64,000 nt of DNA, taken from the NCBI RefSeq assembly GCF_014522265.1, contig NZ_CP017024.1:3012001-3076000 (forward strand). The letters are read 5' to 3'. Below, in pieces: positions 47,973-57,249 of the stretch (position 1 is the stretch's first letter; each line of letters opens with the position of its first letter). The notes below the pieces were generated by a model, which saw nothing but the letters and a program-made list of their open reading frames with translations, was not told the origin of the DNA and searched no databases. A program made the translations under genes and the position numbers. The DNA is from Pseudomonas oryzihabitans (GTDB lineage Bacteria > Pseudomonadota > Gammaproteobacteria > Pseudomonadales > Pseudomonadaceae).

Positions 47973-49172
47973 TCAGAGGGTAGCGCCCAGGGTGGCACCC
48001 GCCGTGGTGTCATCCGCGGCCAGGCCCTGTTCCAGCACGCTGGGCTGGGCCGAGTGGATGACCTTGTGGATGAAGTGCAGCTTGGCGATCACCGGGGCGG
48101 GCAGGGCGAAGGGATAGAAGTCCGGCTGGCCCATGCTGCGCGACAGCTCGTTGAGCATGGCCGCCAATTCGATCCAGGCATTGGCGAAGCCGAGGAATTC
48201 GTCGTCGCTGCGATCCTCGGCCTCGTACAGCGCCTCGCGGGTGAACGGCTGGAAGTCCAGCTGCAGGCTGCCGGCGTTCATGCCCAGGCTGGCGGCGGTG
48301 GCCAGGGTGTCCATCATGTGCAGGTAGTGCGCCCAGGTTTCCGCCCAGTCCTCCCAGGGGTGCATGGTGGCGTAGGCGCTGACGTACTGGCTCTCCCAGC
48401 CTGGCGGTGCGCCCTGCTCGTAGTGGTGCTGGAGCGCCTGGCCATAGTCGGCGCGTTCGTCACCGAACAGGGCGCGGAAGGGTTCTTCCCAGTCGGTGCC
48501 GGCGACCAGGCGATCGAAGTAGTAGTGGCCGACCTCGTGGCGGAAGTGCCCGAGCAGGGTGCGATAGGGTTCGTGCATGTCGGCGCGGACCTTTTCCCGG
48601 TGGGCATCGTCCGCTTCGAGGATGTTCAGGGTGATGAGGCCATTGGCGTGCCCGGTGGTGGGGGTGCCGGTGGCATCGGGGGCGAGGAAGTCGAAGGCGA
48701 GGCCGTGCTCGGCATCCACGGTCTGGGGGATCACCTGCAGCCCCAGGCCCAGCAACTGGGCGACCAGTTGCCGCTTGGCCAGCTCCAGCTTGCGCCAGCG
48801 CTCGCCGTTGCCGTCGAAGGACAGGTCCGGGATGGTGTGATTGAGCTGGCAGGCCACGCAGAAGTTTTCTCCCGAGTCGGCCGGTACCAGCCAGTTGCAG
48901 GCGGCGGGCATGTCCAGGTTGGCGCAGCGGCGATAGAGCGCGCTGGTCGCCTCGGGCAGTTGCCAGAGGCCGCCTTCGCCCGGCAGCAGCGCCGTCGGCG
49001 TGCCCTGGTCCGGGGCGTAACCCAGGGCGTTGCCGCAGGCCAGGCACTCGCTGTTGGGAAAGAAGATGGCCTGGCCGCAGGTGCAGTTGGCGACCTTGCG
49101 CTGGACGGGCAGGGCGCGCAGGGCGTTGCGTTGCTGACGATTCGAGCTGTAGCTTCCGAGAAAATTGCGCAT
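47973..49172 (-). CDS. Putative zinc-ribbon zinc metallopeptidase (Peptidase_Mx-type)
   Basis: A 399-residue soluble protein without a signal peptide. The N-terminus has a zinc-ribbon set (Cys30, Cys32, Cys43, Cys46) and further cysteines at 83, 92, 105 and 108. The gluzincin-type HEVGHYYFD motif at 212-220 gives the two His ligands and the catalytic Glu. The family (putative zinc-binding metallo-peptidase, DUF-like) commonly neighbours ATP-grasp/alpha-E/transglutaminase genes. Here it is divergent from exactly those. Substrate and role are unknown; processing of peptide-tagged or cross-linked products is a guess from context. Confidence 0.8.
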   Translation of the reverse strand: MRNFLGSYSSNRQQRNALRALPVQRKVANCTCGQAIFFPNSECLACGNALGYAPDQGTPTALLPGEGGLWQLPEATSALYRRCANLDMPAACNWLVPADSGENFCVACQLNHTIPDLSFDGNGERWRKLELAKRQLVAQLLGLGLQVIPQTVDAEHGLAFDFLAPDATGTPTTGHANGLITLNILEADDAHREKVRADMHEPYRTLLGHFRHEVGHYYFDRLVAGTDWEEPFRALFGDERADYGQALQHHYEQGAPPGWESQYVSAYATMHPWEDWAETWAHYLHMMDTLATAASLGMNAGSLQLDFQPFTREALYEAEDRSDDEFLGFANAWIELAAMLNELSRSMGQPDFYPFALPAPVIAKLHFIHKVIHSAQPSVLEQGLAADDTTAGATLGATL

Positions 49173-49485
49173 GGGGCTGATACCTGGCGAGAGCGGCCGC
49201 GTCGGACGTCGGCGGAGCGCCGGCGTCTTGCTAGCGGATTAGTAGAGCGGCTCGACCCGGGAGTTCCGGGTTGTTCGTCGCCTGGGACGGCCGGCGAGGG
49301 CTCTGGGATCGGCTCCCGCACCGGGCGACGCGCCACAGGCAGCGGCGGCCAGCGTTAGCGGTGGCGCATCCCGACGCACATCACTACCCTAGGTTACCGG
49401 TCGCGACCGGCGCGTGCGGTCCGGCGTGCCCGTCGAGGCGACCTCTCCGAACCTGCTCGCGCACCCTGTCAGCCGTCCTCCGACC
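49173..49485. other. Divergent intergenic region, metallopeptidase / ATP-grasp fusion
   Basis: 313 GC-rich bases between two divergent starts. It should hold promoters for both sides. I see no convincing operator, hairpin terminator or repeat; a short palindromic stretch GGTCGCGACC at about 49396-49405 is the only notable symmetry. The ATP-grasp frame stays open into this region, so part of it may be coding if an earlier start is used. Confidence 0.4.
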
Positions 49486-51966
49486 ATGCCCCCGAACGCT
49501 TCCCGCAATGCCAGTGACATGACCGGCAGCTACCACGAACTCTGGAGTCCGCGGGGTGGCGTGCGGCCGCCCTGGCGCCGCTTCTACGGCCATCTGGCCG
49601 GACTGCGACCCGCGCAGCTCGATCAGCGCCAGGCGTTGATCGCCCGGCAGATCCAGGAAAACGGCGTGACCTACAATGTCTATGCCGATCCCAAGGGCAG
49701 CGACCGGCCCTGGGCACTGGACCTGCTGCCGCAACTGATCTCGGCGGAGGAGTGGGCGCCCCTGGCGGCGGGCGTGGCGCAGCGGGCGCGTCTGCTGAAC
49801 CGGGTACTGGGCGATCTCTATGGCGAACAGCGGCTGCTGCACGAGCGGCTGCTGCCGCCGGAGCTGGTGTTCGGCCACAACAACTTCCTCTGGGCCTGCC
49901 AGGGAATGCGCCCGCCGGGCGATACCTGGCTGCACGTCTATGCGGTGGATCTGGCGCGCGCGCCCGATGGCCGCTGGTGGGTGCTGGCCGATCGCACCCA
50001 GGCGCCCTCCGGCGCCGGCTATGCCCTGGAAAACCGCCACATCGTGGCGCGGGCCTTTCCCGAGTTGCACCGCGATCTGCAGGTCCAGCCACTCAATGGC
50101 TACTTCCAGGCCCTGCAGCGCACCCTGAGCACCGGCCTGGACACCGGCGAGGAGGCACCGCTGGCGGTGCTGCTGACGCCGGGACGCTACAACGAGACCT
50201 ACTTCGAGCACCTCTACCAGGCCCGGCAACTGGGCTTTCCGCTGGTGGAAGGCCAGGACCTCACGGTGCGCGACGCCTGCCTCTATCTGAAGACCCTGAG
50301 CGGGCTGAGGCGCGTCCACGCGGTGTTCCGCCGGCTGGACGACGACTTCTGCGATCCGCTGGAATTGCGCACCGATTCGGCGCTGGGCGTACCCGGCCTG
50401 CTGGAAGCGGTGCGCAGGGGCAACGTCATCATGGCCAATGCCCTGGGCAGCGGCTTGCTGGAGTCGCCCGGCCTGCTGGGCTTTCTGCCCGGCGTCTGCC
50501 AGGCGCTGCTCGGCGAGACCCTGGCGCTGCCCTCCGTCGCCACCTGGTGGTGCGGCGAGACACCGGTGCGGGAAGCGGCCCTGGCGCGGCTGGCGGAGCT
50601 GGTGATCAAGCCGGCCTATCCGGCCCAGGGCTTCGAGCCGGTGTTCGGCAAGGCGCTGGATGCCGCGGGACTGGCCGATCTGCGCGCGCGCATCCTGGCC
50701 ACGCCCCATGCCTATGTGGCCCAGGAGCGTATCCAGCTGTCCCAGGCGCCGGTCTGGCAGGGCGGCAGTCTGCAGTCGCGCGCCATCGGCATGCGCGTCT
50801 ATGCGGTGGCCAGCGAGGACGGCTACTGGGTGATGCCCGGCGGTCTGACCCGGGTCGCCCACGAGGGCGCCGCGGTGGTGTCCATGCAGCGCGGCGGGTC
50901 GAGCAAGGACACCTGGGTGCTGGGTGGCAGTCGCGGCGCCGCCGAGGTGCCCGGAGCGCGGGTGCTGGGGGTACGCGACCTGGTGCGCAAGGACCCCTTC
51001 CTACCCTCGCGTACCGCCGAGAATCTGTTCTGGTACGGTCGCTACAGCGAGCGCTGCGAGGATGCCGCGCGCCTGCTGCGGATCGTCCTGAGTCGCCACC
51101 TCGATGCCGATGACGGCGGGCCGGCGGTGCAGTCGGCCATCGATCTGGCCACGGCCCTGGAATTGCTGCCGGCGGGTGGCCGGCTGGCGGAGCAACTGCG
51201 CGCGGCCCTGGGGCCGGGTGACTTTCCCAGCGGCCTGGGCGCCAATCTGCAGCGCCTGCATTGGGCCGCGGCCCAGGTGCGTGGCCGGCTGTCGCCGGAG
51301 AACTGGCGCGCCATCCGCGAGGTGGAGCGTGAGGCCCATGGCCTGGGCCAGGTCGGCAGCGAGCCGGGCGAGGCGCTGCAGAGTCTCAACCGCCTGGTGA
51401 TGGCGCTGGCGGCGGTGGCCGGCTTCACCTTCGACGACATGACCCATGACGAGAGCTGGCGCTTCCTGATGATCGGCCGGCGCATCGAGCGGGTGCAATT
51501 CCTCGCCGGCAGCCTGGCGCACTTTCTCGAAGGCGGCGCCACCTGGGACGCGGCCGGCCTGGAATGGCTGCTGGAACTGGGCAACAGCATCATCACCTAT
51601 CGGTCGCGCTACCAGGCGGCGCCCCAGCTGATCCCGGTGCTGGACCTGCTGATGCTGCACGAGCACAACCCCTATTCGATCCGCTTCCAGCTGCATGCGC
51701 TGATCAACGCCGTGGAGCACCTGGAACGCTACTACGGCCTGCCCCGCGATCCGGCGCTGCACGATGCCTACGATCGCCTGCGCCGCTTCGACCTTGCGAC
51801 CCTGGAGAACACCCTGTTCGGCGACGCCGGTCGGGTCGAGGTGCAGCAGGGGCTGGCGCGCCTGCTGCGGCAGGTCGCCGAGGCCAGCAGCCAGCTGTCC
51901 GAGCGGGTCATCTATCGCTGCTTCGCCCATGTCGACGCCGTCAGCCAGCGCACGGTGTCCATGTGA
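49486..51966 (+). CDS. Fused circularly permuted ATP-grasp (DUF404/DUF407) and alpha-E (DUF403) protein
   Basis: An 826-residue protein with two domains that are separate genes in many bacteria. Residues ~1-500 match the circularly permuted ATP-grasp family (NGVTYNVYADPKGSDRPW, RPPGDTWLHVYAVDLARAPD, GSGLLESPGLLGFLPG, KPAYPAQGFEPVFG), predicted to join carboxylates to amines using ATP. From about 505 the alpha-E domain begins (LPSRTAENLFWYGRYSERCED), an all-helical partner of unknown activity. ATG 49486 is a choice among 49414, 49486 and 49519; none has a clear ribosome site. The stop overlaps the transglutaminase start (ATGTGATGA). Confidence 0.85.
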   Translation: MPPNASRNASDMTGSYHELWSPRGGVRPPWRRFYGHLAGLRPAQLDQRQALIARQIQENGVTYNVYADPKGSDRPWALDLLPQLISAEEWAPLAAGVAQRARLLNRVLGDLYGEQRLLHERLLPPELVFGHNNFLWACQGMRPPGDTWLHVYAVDLARAPDGRWWVLADRTQAPSGAGYALENRHIVARAFPELHRDLQVQPLNGYFQALQRTLSTGLDTGEEAPLAVLLTPGRYNETYFEHLYQARQLGFPLVEGQDLTVRDACLYLKTLSGLRRVHAVFRRLDDDFCDPLELRTDSALGVPGLLEAVRRGNVIMANALGSGLLESPGLLGFLPGVCQALLGETLALPSVATWWCGETPVREAALARLAELVIKPAYPAQGFEPVFGKALDAAGLADLRARILATPHAYVAQERIQLSQAPVWQGGSLQSRAIGMRVYAVASEDGYWVMPGGLTRVAHEGAAVVSMQRGGSSKDTWVLGGSRGAAEVPGARVLGVRDLVRKDPFLPSRTAENLFWYGRYSERCEDAARLLRIVLSRHLDADDGGPAVQSAIDLATALELLPAGGRLAEQLRAALGPGDFPSGLGANLQRLHWAAAQVRGRLSPENWRAIREVEREAHGLGQVGSEPGEALQSLNRLVMALAAVAGFTFDDMTHDESWRFLMIGRRIERVQFLAGSLAHFLEGGATWDAAGLEWLLELGNSIITYRSRYQAAPQLIPVLDLLMLHEHNPYSIRFQLHALINAVEHLERYYGLPRDPALHDAYDRLRRFDLATLENTLFGDAGRVEVQQGLARLLRQVAEASSQLSERVIYRCFAHVDAVSQRTVSM

Positions 51967-52847
51967 TGAACCAGGTCCGCTATCGCATCCAGCACGACAC
52001 CCACTATCGCTACGCGACGCCGGTGTCGCTGTCGCAGCAGCTGCTGCATCTGTTGCCGCGCGACTGCGCCTGGCAACGCTGCCTGTCCCAACAGTTGGTG
52101 ATCCTGCCGCAGCCGACCCAGCGCCAGGACGCCTGGGACGCCTTCGGCAACCCGCTGACGCGATTGTCCTTCGAGCGACCCCACGACGAACTCTATGTCG
52201 GCACCGAGCTGGAAGTGGAGGTGGATTCCCGCGCCGGTCTCAGGCTGGCGGATTCGCCCGCTTGGGAGGGGGTCCGTGACGGCCTGCGCTATCCCGCCGC
52301 CCAGGTATCGCTGGACGTCCATCACTTCCGCTTCGAATCCCCGGCGGTGCCGCTGGACGGCATCTTCGCCCGCTTCGCCGAGGAGTGTTTCCCACCGGGC
52401 CGTCCCCTGTTGCTGGGCTGCCGGGCGCTGATGGAAAAGATCCACCGCGAATTCCGCTTCGATGCCACCGCCACCCAGGTGGCGACACCCCTGCGCGAGG
52501 TGCTGGAGCACCGCCATGGCGTCTGCCAGGACTTCGCCCACCTGATGCTGGCCTGCCTGCGTGGCCTGGGGCTGGTGGCGCGCTACGTCAGCGGCTATCT
52601 GCTGACCCGGCCGCCACCCGGCAAGCCGCGGCTGATCGGCGCCGATGCCTCCCACGCCTGGGTCAGCGTGCATTGCCCGCTGCAGGGCTGGGTCGACTTC
52701 GATCCCACCAACGACGTCCTGCCGGACCTGGAACACATCACCCTGGCCTGGGGCCGCGACTTCACCGACGTCTCGCCGCTGCGCGGGGTGATCCTCGGCG
52801 GCGGCGATCACGATCCGGTGGTCGAGGTGACGGTAACGCCGCTGTAG
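51966..52847 (+). CDS. Transglutaminase-like protein of the ATP-grasp/alpha-E cluster
   Basis: A 293-residue protein with an N-terminal beta-rich domain (YRIQHDTHYRYATPVSLSQQ, ~1-120) and a transglutaminase/protease-like core. The catalytic triad is intact: Cys187 in HGVCQDFAHL, His230 in ADASHAWVSV, and Asp246 in GWVDFDPTND. Such proteins act as thiol peptidases or cross-linking enzymes. ATG 51966 overlaps the stop of the fusion protein, showing tight coupling. With the ATP-grasp/alpha-E protein it forms a predicted peptide-bond-making and -modifying system; no substrate is known to me. Confidence 0.86.
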   Translation: MNQVRYRIQHDTHYRYATPVSLSQQLLHLLPRDCAWQRCLSQQLVILPQPTQRQDAWDAFGNPLTRLSFERPHDELYVGTELEVEVDSRAGLRLADSPAWEGVRDGLRYPAAQVSLDVHHFRFESPAVPLDGIFARFAEECFPPGRPLLLGCRALMEKIHREFRFDATATQVATPLREVLEHRHGVCQDFAHLMLACLRGLGLVARYVSGYLLTRPPPGKPRLIGADASHAWVSVHCPLQGWVDFDPTNDVLPDLEHITLAWGRDFTDVSPLRGVILGGGDHDPVVEVTVTPL

Positions 52848-53162
52848 CGTGTTTGGCTTGGCAGGAACTCCAGCTAAGGAACACCTACCTACAGCACCGT
52901 AGCGTGGAAAACGGCGCAGCCTTTTCATCTGGGACTGCGTGGCGAGGGGCGCCCTCACCCCAGCCCTTTCCCGCGGGGAGAGGGGGGTGTCGGAGCAGGC
53001 GTTCAGCTCTGTCACTCCTGGCGAGACCGCGATCGACTGTCGCACGCGCTTGTAGAGGCGGCTCTGGCTGTGGCGCTTTTCCAGATAGCGCCCCAGGTGC
53101 CGCCGGCCTGCGCTGAGTCATGGCAACAGGCGAATCGCCCCTGTGTCTCCGCATATGTCTTA

Positions 53163-53174
53163 TTGTCTATACAA
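53163..53174 (+). promoter_or_regulatory. HutC-type operator, distal
   Basis: TTGTCTATACAA resembles the TGTATATACA core recognised by HutC repressors, with one central mismatch to full symmetry. It lies 145 bases before the hutI start and 127 bases, centre to centre, from the second site. Confidence 0.6.
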
Positions 53175-53288
53175 AATGACTGTCGTCTTTCCCCGGAACC
53201 GAGCTCCGTTGCCTTGTCATTAGCATTCCGCTGGCTTCGTAAATAGGGAGCAGCTCTGCCTGCTTGACGATCGATCGACTCTGGATTA

Positions 53289-53302
53289 AATGTATATACA
53301 TT
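53289..53302 (+). promoter_or_regulatory. HutC-type operator, proximal
   Basis: AATGTATATACATT is a perfect 14-base palindrome containing TGTATATACA, the core of known HutC sites. It stands just before the hutI ribosome site GGAGAGG, where bound repressor would block transcription. Confidence 0.8.
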
Positions 53303-53318
53303 AACCGGAGAGGTCACC

Positions 53319-54533
53319 ATGTCCGTCGCTACCCAACCGCTGCTCTGGCGCCACGTCACCCTGTTCGATGGTCTCCAGACCTGGCCCGCGCCCATGGCCG
53401 TGCGGGTGGACGCTGGCCGCATCACGGGTCTTTGGCCGGAAGCCGACTTCCAGCCCGCGCTGGGCGAGGGGGCCGAGCTGGCCGGGGAGGGCGGGGTCAT
53501 GACGCCCGGGCTGGTGGATTGCCACACCCACCTGGTCCATGCCGGCCAGCGCGCCGGGGAATTCGAGCAGCGGCTGGAGGGGACGAGCTACGCCGAGATC
53601 GCCCGTGCCGGTGGTGGCATCCTCGGCACGGTGCGCGCGACGCGGGCGGCCAGCGAGGCCGAATTATTCGCCGTCGCCCGACCGCGCTTGCAGGCGCTGA
53701 TCGATGAGGGCGTCACCACCGTCGAGATCAAGTCCGGCTACGGCCTGACGGTGGCCGACGAACTCAAGCTGCTGCGGGTCGCCCGCCAATTGGGCGAGGC
53801 GCTGCCGGTCCGGGTGATCACCACGCTGCTGGGCGCCCATGCCGTGCCGCCGGAATTTCAGGGCGATGCCGACGGCTATGTCGAGCTGGTCTGCCAGGAG
53901 ATGATCCCGGCCGCGGTGGCCGAAGGGCTGGCCGATGCGGTGGACGTCTTCTGCGAGGGGATCGCCTTTTCGCCGGCCCAGTGCGAAAGAGTCTTCCAGG
54001 CGGCGCACGCGCACGGTCTGCCGATCAAGGCCCATGCCGAACAGCTGTCCAACCTGGGCGGCAGCGCCCTGGCCGCGCGCCTGGGCGCCTTGTCGGCGGA
54101 CCATGTTGAGTATCTCGACGAAGCCGGGGTGCGCGCCCTGGCGGCCGCCGGCACCGTCGCCGTGCTGCTGCCCGGCGCCTTCCTGATGCTGGGCGAGACT
54201 CAACATCCACCGGTCGAACTGCTGCGTCGCCACGGGGTGCCCATGGCGCTGGCCAGTGACGCCAATCCCGGCACCTCGCCGCTCTATCTGCCTACCCTGA
54301 TCGCGCACCTGGGCTGCACCCTGTTTCGCCTCACGCCCCGCGAGGCCCTGGCCGGCATGACCGCCCACGCCGCCCAGGCCCTGGGGCGCCCGGAGCTGGG
54401 CCGCATCCAGGCGGGCGCCCCGGCGGAGCTCTGCTTGTGGGACGTCGGTCAGCCGGCGGAGCTGGCCTATGAGGTACGTCCGGGCCGCCTGCGTCAGCGC
54501 GTCTTCGGCGGCGAGGTGCAGCATGTTCGCTGA
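53319..54533 (+). CDS. hutI: Imidazolonepropionase
   Basis: Third step of histidine degradation: opens imidazolone propionate to N-formiminoglutamate. The 404-residue metal-dependent amidohydrolase has the first metal pair in [13 protein letters not shown], a further ligand in [10 protein letters not shown], and the late Asp in [11 protein letters not shown]. The start follows GGAGAGG and the proximal operator. It opens the operon hutI-G-U-T-H-C, and its last codons overlap hutG by 11 bases. Confidence 0.96.
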   Translation: MSVATQPLLWRHVTLFDGLQTWPAPMAVRVDAGRITGLWPEADFQPALGEGAELAGEGGVMTPGLVDCHTHLVHAGQRAGEFEQRLEGTSYAEIARAGGGILGTVRATRAASEAELFAVARPRLQALIDEGVTTVEIKSGYGLTVADELKLLRVARQLGEALPVRVITTLLGAHAVPPEFQGDADGYVELVCQEMIPAAVAEGLADAVDVFCEGIAFSPAQCERVFQAAHAHGLPIKAHAEQLSNLGGSALAARLGALSADHVEYLDEAGVRALAAAGTVAVLLPGAFLMLGETQHPPVELLRRHGVPMALASDANPGTSPLYLPTLIAHLGCTLFRLTPREALAGMTAHAAQALGRPELGRIQAGAPAELCLWDVGQPAELAYEVRPGRLRQRVFGGEVQHVR

Positions 54534-55467
54534 TCGCCAGACCCTGGAGCTCTGGACTGGCCGTACCGATCCGGAAGCCGATGCCTTGCGCTGGCACCAG
54601 CGCATCGAGCCGCTGGCTGCGGACAGCGCGCCCGGCGTGGCCCTGCTGGGCTTCGCCTGTGACGAGGGCGTGCGGCGCAACCAGGGTCGCCCCGGCGCTG
54701 CCGAGGGTCCTGGCGCCCTGCGGCGTGCCCTGGCCAATGTCGCCTGGCAACGCCAGGGCCCGGCCTATGACGCCGGTGATATCCGCTGCGCCGACGGTGA
54801 TCTGGACGGCGCCCAGCAGCGCCTGGCCGAGGGTGTGTGCCTCTTGCTGGAGGCCGGTCACCTGCCGCTGGTACTGGGCGGCGGTCATGAGGTGGCCTGG
54901 GCCAGTTGGTCGGGCCTGGCGCTGCACCTGGCCAGGACCCTGCCCAAGCCGCGCATCGGCATCGTCAATTTCGACGCCCACCTGGACCTGCGCGATCCGA
55001 CTCGGGGCCCCACCTCCGGCACGCCCTTCGCCCAGATCGCCGCGCACTGCGCCACCCATGGCTGGCCTTTCCGCTATGCCTGCCTGGGCCTGAGCCTGGC
55101 GGCCAATACCCGCACGCTGCTCAGGCGTGCCGCCGAGCTGGACGTGCTGATCCGCGAAGACCACGAGATCCGCGAAGGCAGCCTGGAGCGCATTGGCGCC
55201 GAACTGGACGCCTTCGCGGCTCGCTGCGATGCCCTCTATCTGACCTTCGACCTGGATGTGCTGCCCGCGGGCGAGGCGCCGGGGGTCAGCGCCCCCGCCG
55301 CCCATGGCGTGAGCCTTGCGCTGCTGGAACCCCTGATCCGCCGGCTCAAGGCCAGCGGCAAGTTGCGCCTGGCCGATGTGGCCGAACTCAATCCCGCGCT
55401 CGACCAGGACGGCCGCACGGCCCGGGTCGCGGCGCGGCTGATCCATACCCTGGCACTGGACCTCTAG
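54523..55467 (+). CDS. hutG: Formimidoylglutamase (arginase family)
   Basis: Hydrolyses N-formimino-L-glutamate to glutamate and formamide, ending the four-step histidine pathway. The 314 residues carry the binuclear manganese motifs of the ureohydrolase fold: [18 protein letters not shown] and [10 protein letters not shown]. This separates it from the unrelated formylglutamate amidohydrolase that is also called HutG in the five-step pathway. ATG 54523 lies inside the hutI end. No hutF (deiminase) is present in the window. Confidence 0.92.
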   Translation: MFADRQTLELWTGRTDPEADALRWHQRIEPLAADSAPGVALLGFACDEGVRRNQGRPGAAEGPGALRRALANVAWQRQGPAYDAGDIRCADGDLDGAQQRLAEGVCLLLEAGHLPLVLGGGHEVAWASWSGLALHLARTLPKPRIGIVNFDAHLDLRDPTRGPTSGTPFAQIAAHCATHGWPFRYACLGLSLAANTRTLLRRAAELDVLIREDHEIREGSLERIGAELDAFAARCDALYLTFDLDVLPAGEAPGVSAPAAHGVSLALLEPLIRRLKASGKLRLADVAELNPALDQDGRTARVAARLIHTLALDL

Positions 55468-55500
55468 GGCCTGCCGCGAACAACAAGAGAGGAAGATTCC

Positions 55501-57165
55501 ATGACCCGCTTTCGTAGAGGTGAGATCCGCGCCCCCCGCGGCACCCAGCTCAATGCCAGGAGCTGGCTGACCGAGGCGCCGCTGCGCATGCTGATGAACA
55601 ATCTCGATCCCGCGGTCGCGGAAAATCCCGAGGAGCTGGTGGTCTACGGTGGCATCGGCCGGGCGGCGCGCGATTGGGAAAGCTACGACCGCATCGTCGC
55701 CACCCTCAAGGAACTGGGCGACGACGAGACCCTGCTGGTGCAATCGGGCAAGCCGGTGGGGGTATTCAGGACCCACGCCGACGCGCCGCGGGTGCTGATC
55801 GCCAACTCCAACCTGGTACCGCACTGGGCCAGCTGGGAGCACTTCAACGAACTGGATGCCAAGGGCCTGGCCATGTACGGCCAGATGACCGCCGGCAGCT
55901 GGATCTACATCGGCAGCCAGGGCATCGTCCAGGGTACCTACGAGACCTTTGTCGAGGCCGGGCGTCAGCATTACCAGGGTGACCTGCGTGGCCGCTGGGT
56001 GCTCACCGCCGGTCTCGGCGGCATGGGCGGTGCCCAGCCGCTGGCCGCGACCCTGGCCGGCGCCTGTTCGCTGAACATCGAATGCCAGCAGAGCCGTATC
56101 GACTTCCGCCTCAAGACCCGCTATGTGGACGAACAGGCCAGCGACCTGGACGACGCCCTGGCGCGCATCGCCCGGCACACCGCCGCCGGTGCCGCGGTCT
56201 CCGTCGCCCTGCTGGGCAACGCCGCCGAGATCCTGCCCGAACTGGTCCGCCGCGGCGTGCGCCCGGATATGGTCACCGACCAGACCAGCGCCCACGACCC
56301 CCTCAACGGCTATCTGCCGATCGGCTGGACCTGGGCCGAGTACCGGGATCGTGCAGTCACCGATCCGGCGGGGGTGGTCACGGCCGCCAAGCAGTCCATG
56401 GCCGTGCACGTCCAGGCCATGCTCGACTTCCAGAAGCGCGGCGTCCCGACCTTCGACTACGGCAACAACATCCGTCAGATGGCCCAGGAAGCCGGCGTCG
56501 CCGATGCCTTCGCCTTCCCGGGCTTTGTCCCGGCCTATATCCGCCCGCTGTTCTGCCGCGGCATCGGCCCCTTCCGCTGGGCCGCGCTGTCGGGCGATCC
56601 CGAGGACATCCAGCGCACCGACGCCAAGGTCAAGGAGCTGATCCCCGACGATGCCCACCTGCACCGCTGGCTGGACATGGCCCGCGAGCGCATCGCCTTC
56701 CAGGGCTTGCCGGCACGCATCTGCTGGGTCGGCCTGGGCCAGCGGGCCAGGCTGGGCCTGGCCTTCAACGAGATGGTGCGCAGCGGCGAACTCAAGGCGC
56801 CCATCGTCATCGGTCGCGACCACCTGGACTCCGGCTCGGTGGCCAGCCCCAACCGCGAGACCGAGGCCATGCAGGACGGCTCCGATGCCGTCTCCGACTG
56901 GCCGCTGCTCAATGCCCTGCTCAATACCGCCAGCGGTGCCACCTGGGTCTCACTGCACCACGGTGGCGGGGTGGGGATGGGCTTCTCCCAGCACTCCGGC
57001 ATGGTCATCGTCTGCGACGGCAGCGACGCCGCCGCGGCCCGTATCGCCCGGGTCCTGCACAACGACCCGGCCACCGGGGTGATGCGTCACGCCGACGCCG
57101 GCTACGACATTGCCATCGACTGTGCCCGCGAGCAGGGCCTGAATCTGCCCATGATCAAGAGTTGA
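55501..57165 (+). CDS. hutU: Urocanate hydratase
   Basis: NAD-dependent second step: urocanate to imidazolone propionate. The 554 residues are of normal length. The family signature is [15 protein letters not shown], and the active-site Cys lies in [14 protein letters not shown]. The NAD-binding region contains [19 protein letters not shown]. It has an AGAGAGGAAG ribosome site and sits 33 bases after hutG. A hairpin without a U-tract follows it. Confidence 0.97.
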   Translation: MTRFRRGEIRAPRGTQLNARSWLTEAPLRMLMNNLDPAVAENPEELVVYGGIGRAARDWESYDRIVATLKELGDDETLLVQSGKPVGVFRTHADAPRVLIANSNLVPHWASWEHFNELDAKGLAMYGQMTAGSWIYIGSQGIVQGTYETFVEAGRQHYQGDLRGRWVLTAGLGGMGGAQPLAATLAGACSLNIECQQSRIDFRLKTRYVDEQASDLDDALARIARHTAAGAAVSVALLGNAAEILPELVRRGVRPDMVTDQTSAHDPLNGYLPIGWTWAEYRDRAVTDPAGVVTAAKQSMAVHVQAMLDFQKRGVPTFDYGNNIRQMAQEAGVADAFAFPGFVPAYIRPLFCRGIGPFRWAALSGDPEDIQRTDAKVKELIPDDAHLHRWLDMARERIAFQGLPARICWVGLGQRARLGLAFNEMVRSGELKAPIVIGRDHLDSGSVASPNRETEAMQDGSDAVSDWPLLNALLNTASGATWVSLHHGGGVGMGFSQHSGMVIVCDGSDAAAARIARVLHNDPATGVMRHADAGYDIAIDCAREQGLNLPMIKS

Positions 57166-57172
57166 GCGTCCT

Positions 57173-57196
57173 GACGCCGGTGGTAGCACCGGCGTC
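57173..57196 (+). other. Hairpin between hutU and hutT
   Basis: GACGCCGGTG (57173-57182) pairs perfectly with CACCGGCGTC (57187-57196) over a four-base loop. No T-run follows. A message-stabilising or partial-termination role is possible. Confidence 0.55.
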
Positions 57197-57249
57197 CCGT
57201 TCCCGACAACAACAAGAGCGCCGACCTTCGGCGCCGTGGAGCGTGAACC

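Larger units (their letters stand above)
52848..53318. other. Repeat remnant and hut control region
   Basis: 471 bases between the transglutaminase gene and hutI. The first ~150 hold a composite repeat: a GTGGAAAACGGCGCAG-type module near 52903, then a CCCTCACCCCAGCC...GAGAGG module near 52954-52988. The rest is lower in GC and carries two HutC-type operators (53163-53174 and 53289-53302). No gene is supported here. Confidence 0.65.

Noticed and set aside
54331-56823. A long reverse open frame across hutI, hutG and hutU
   Set aside because: It spans three intact forward genes and shows only low-complexity, His/Gly/Gln-rich sequence.
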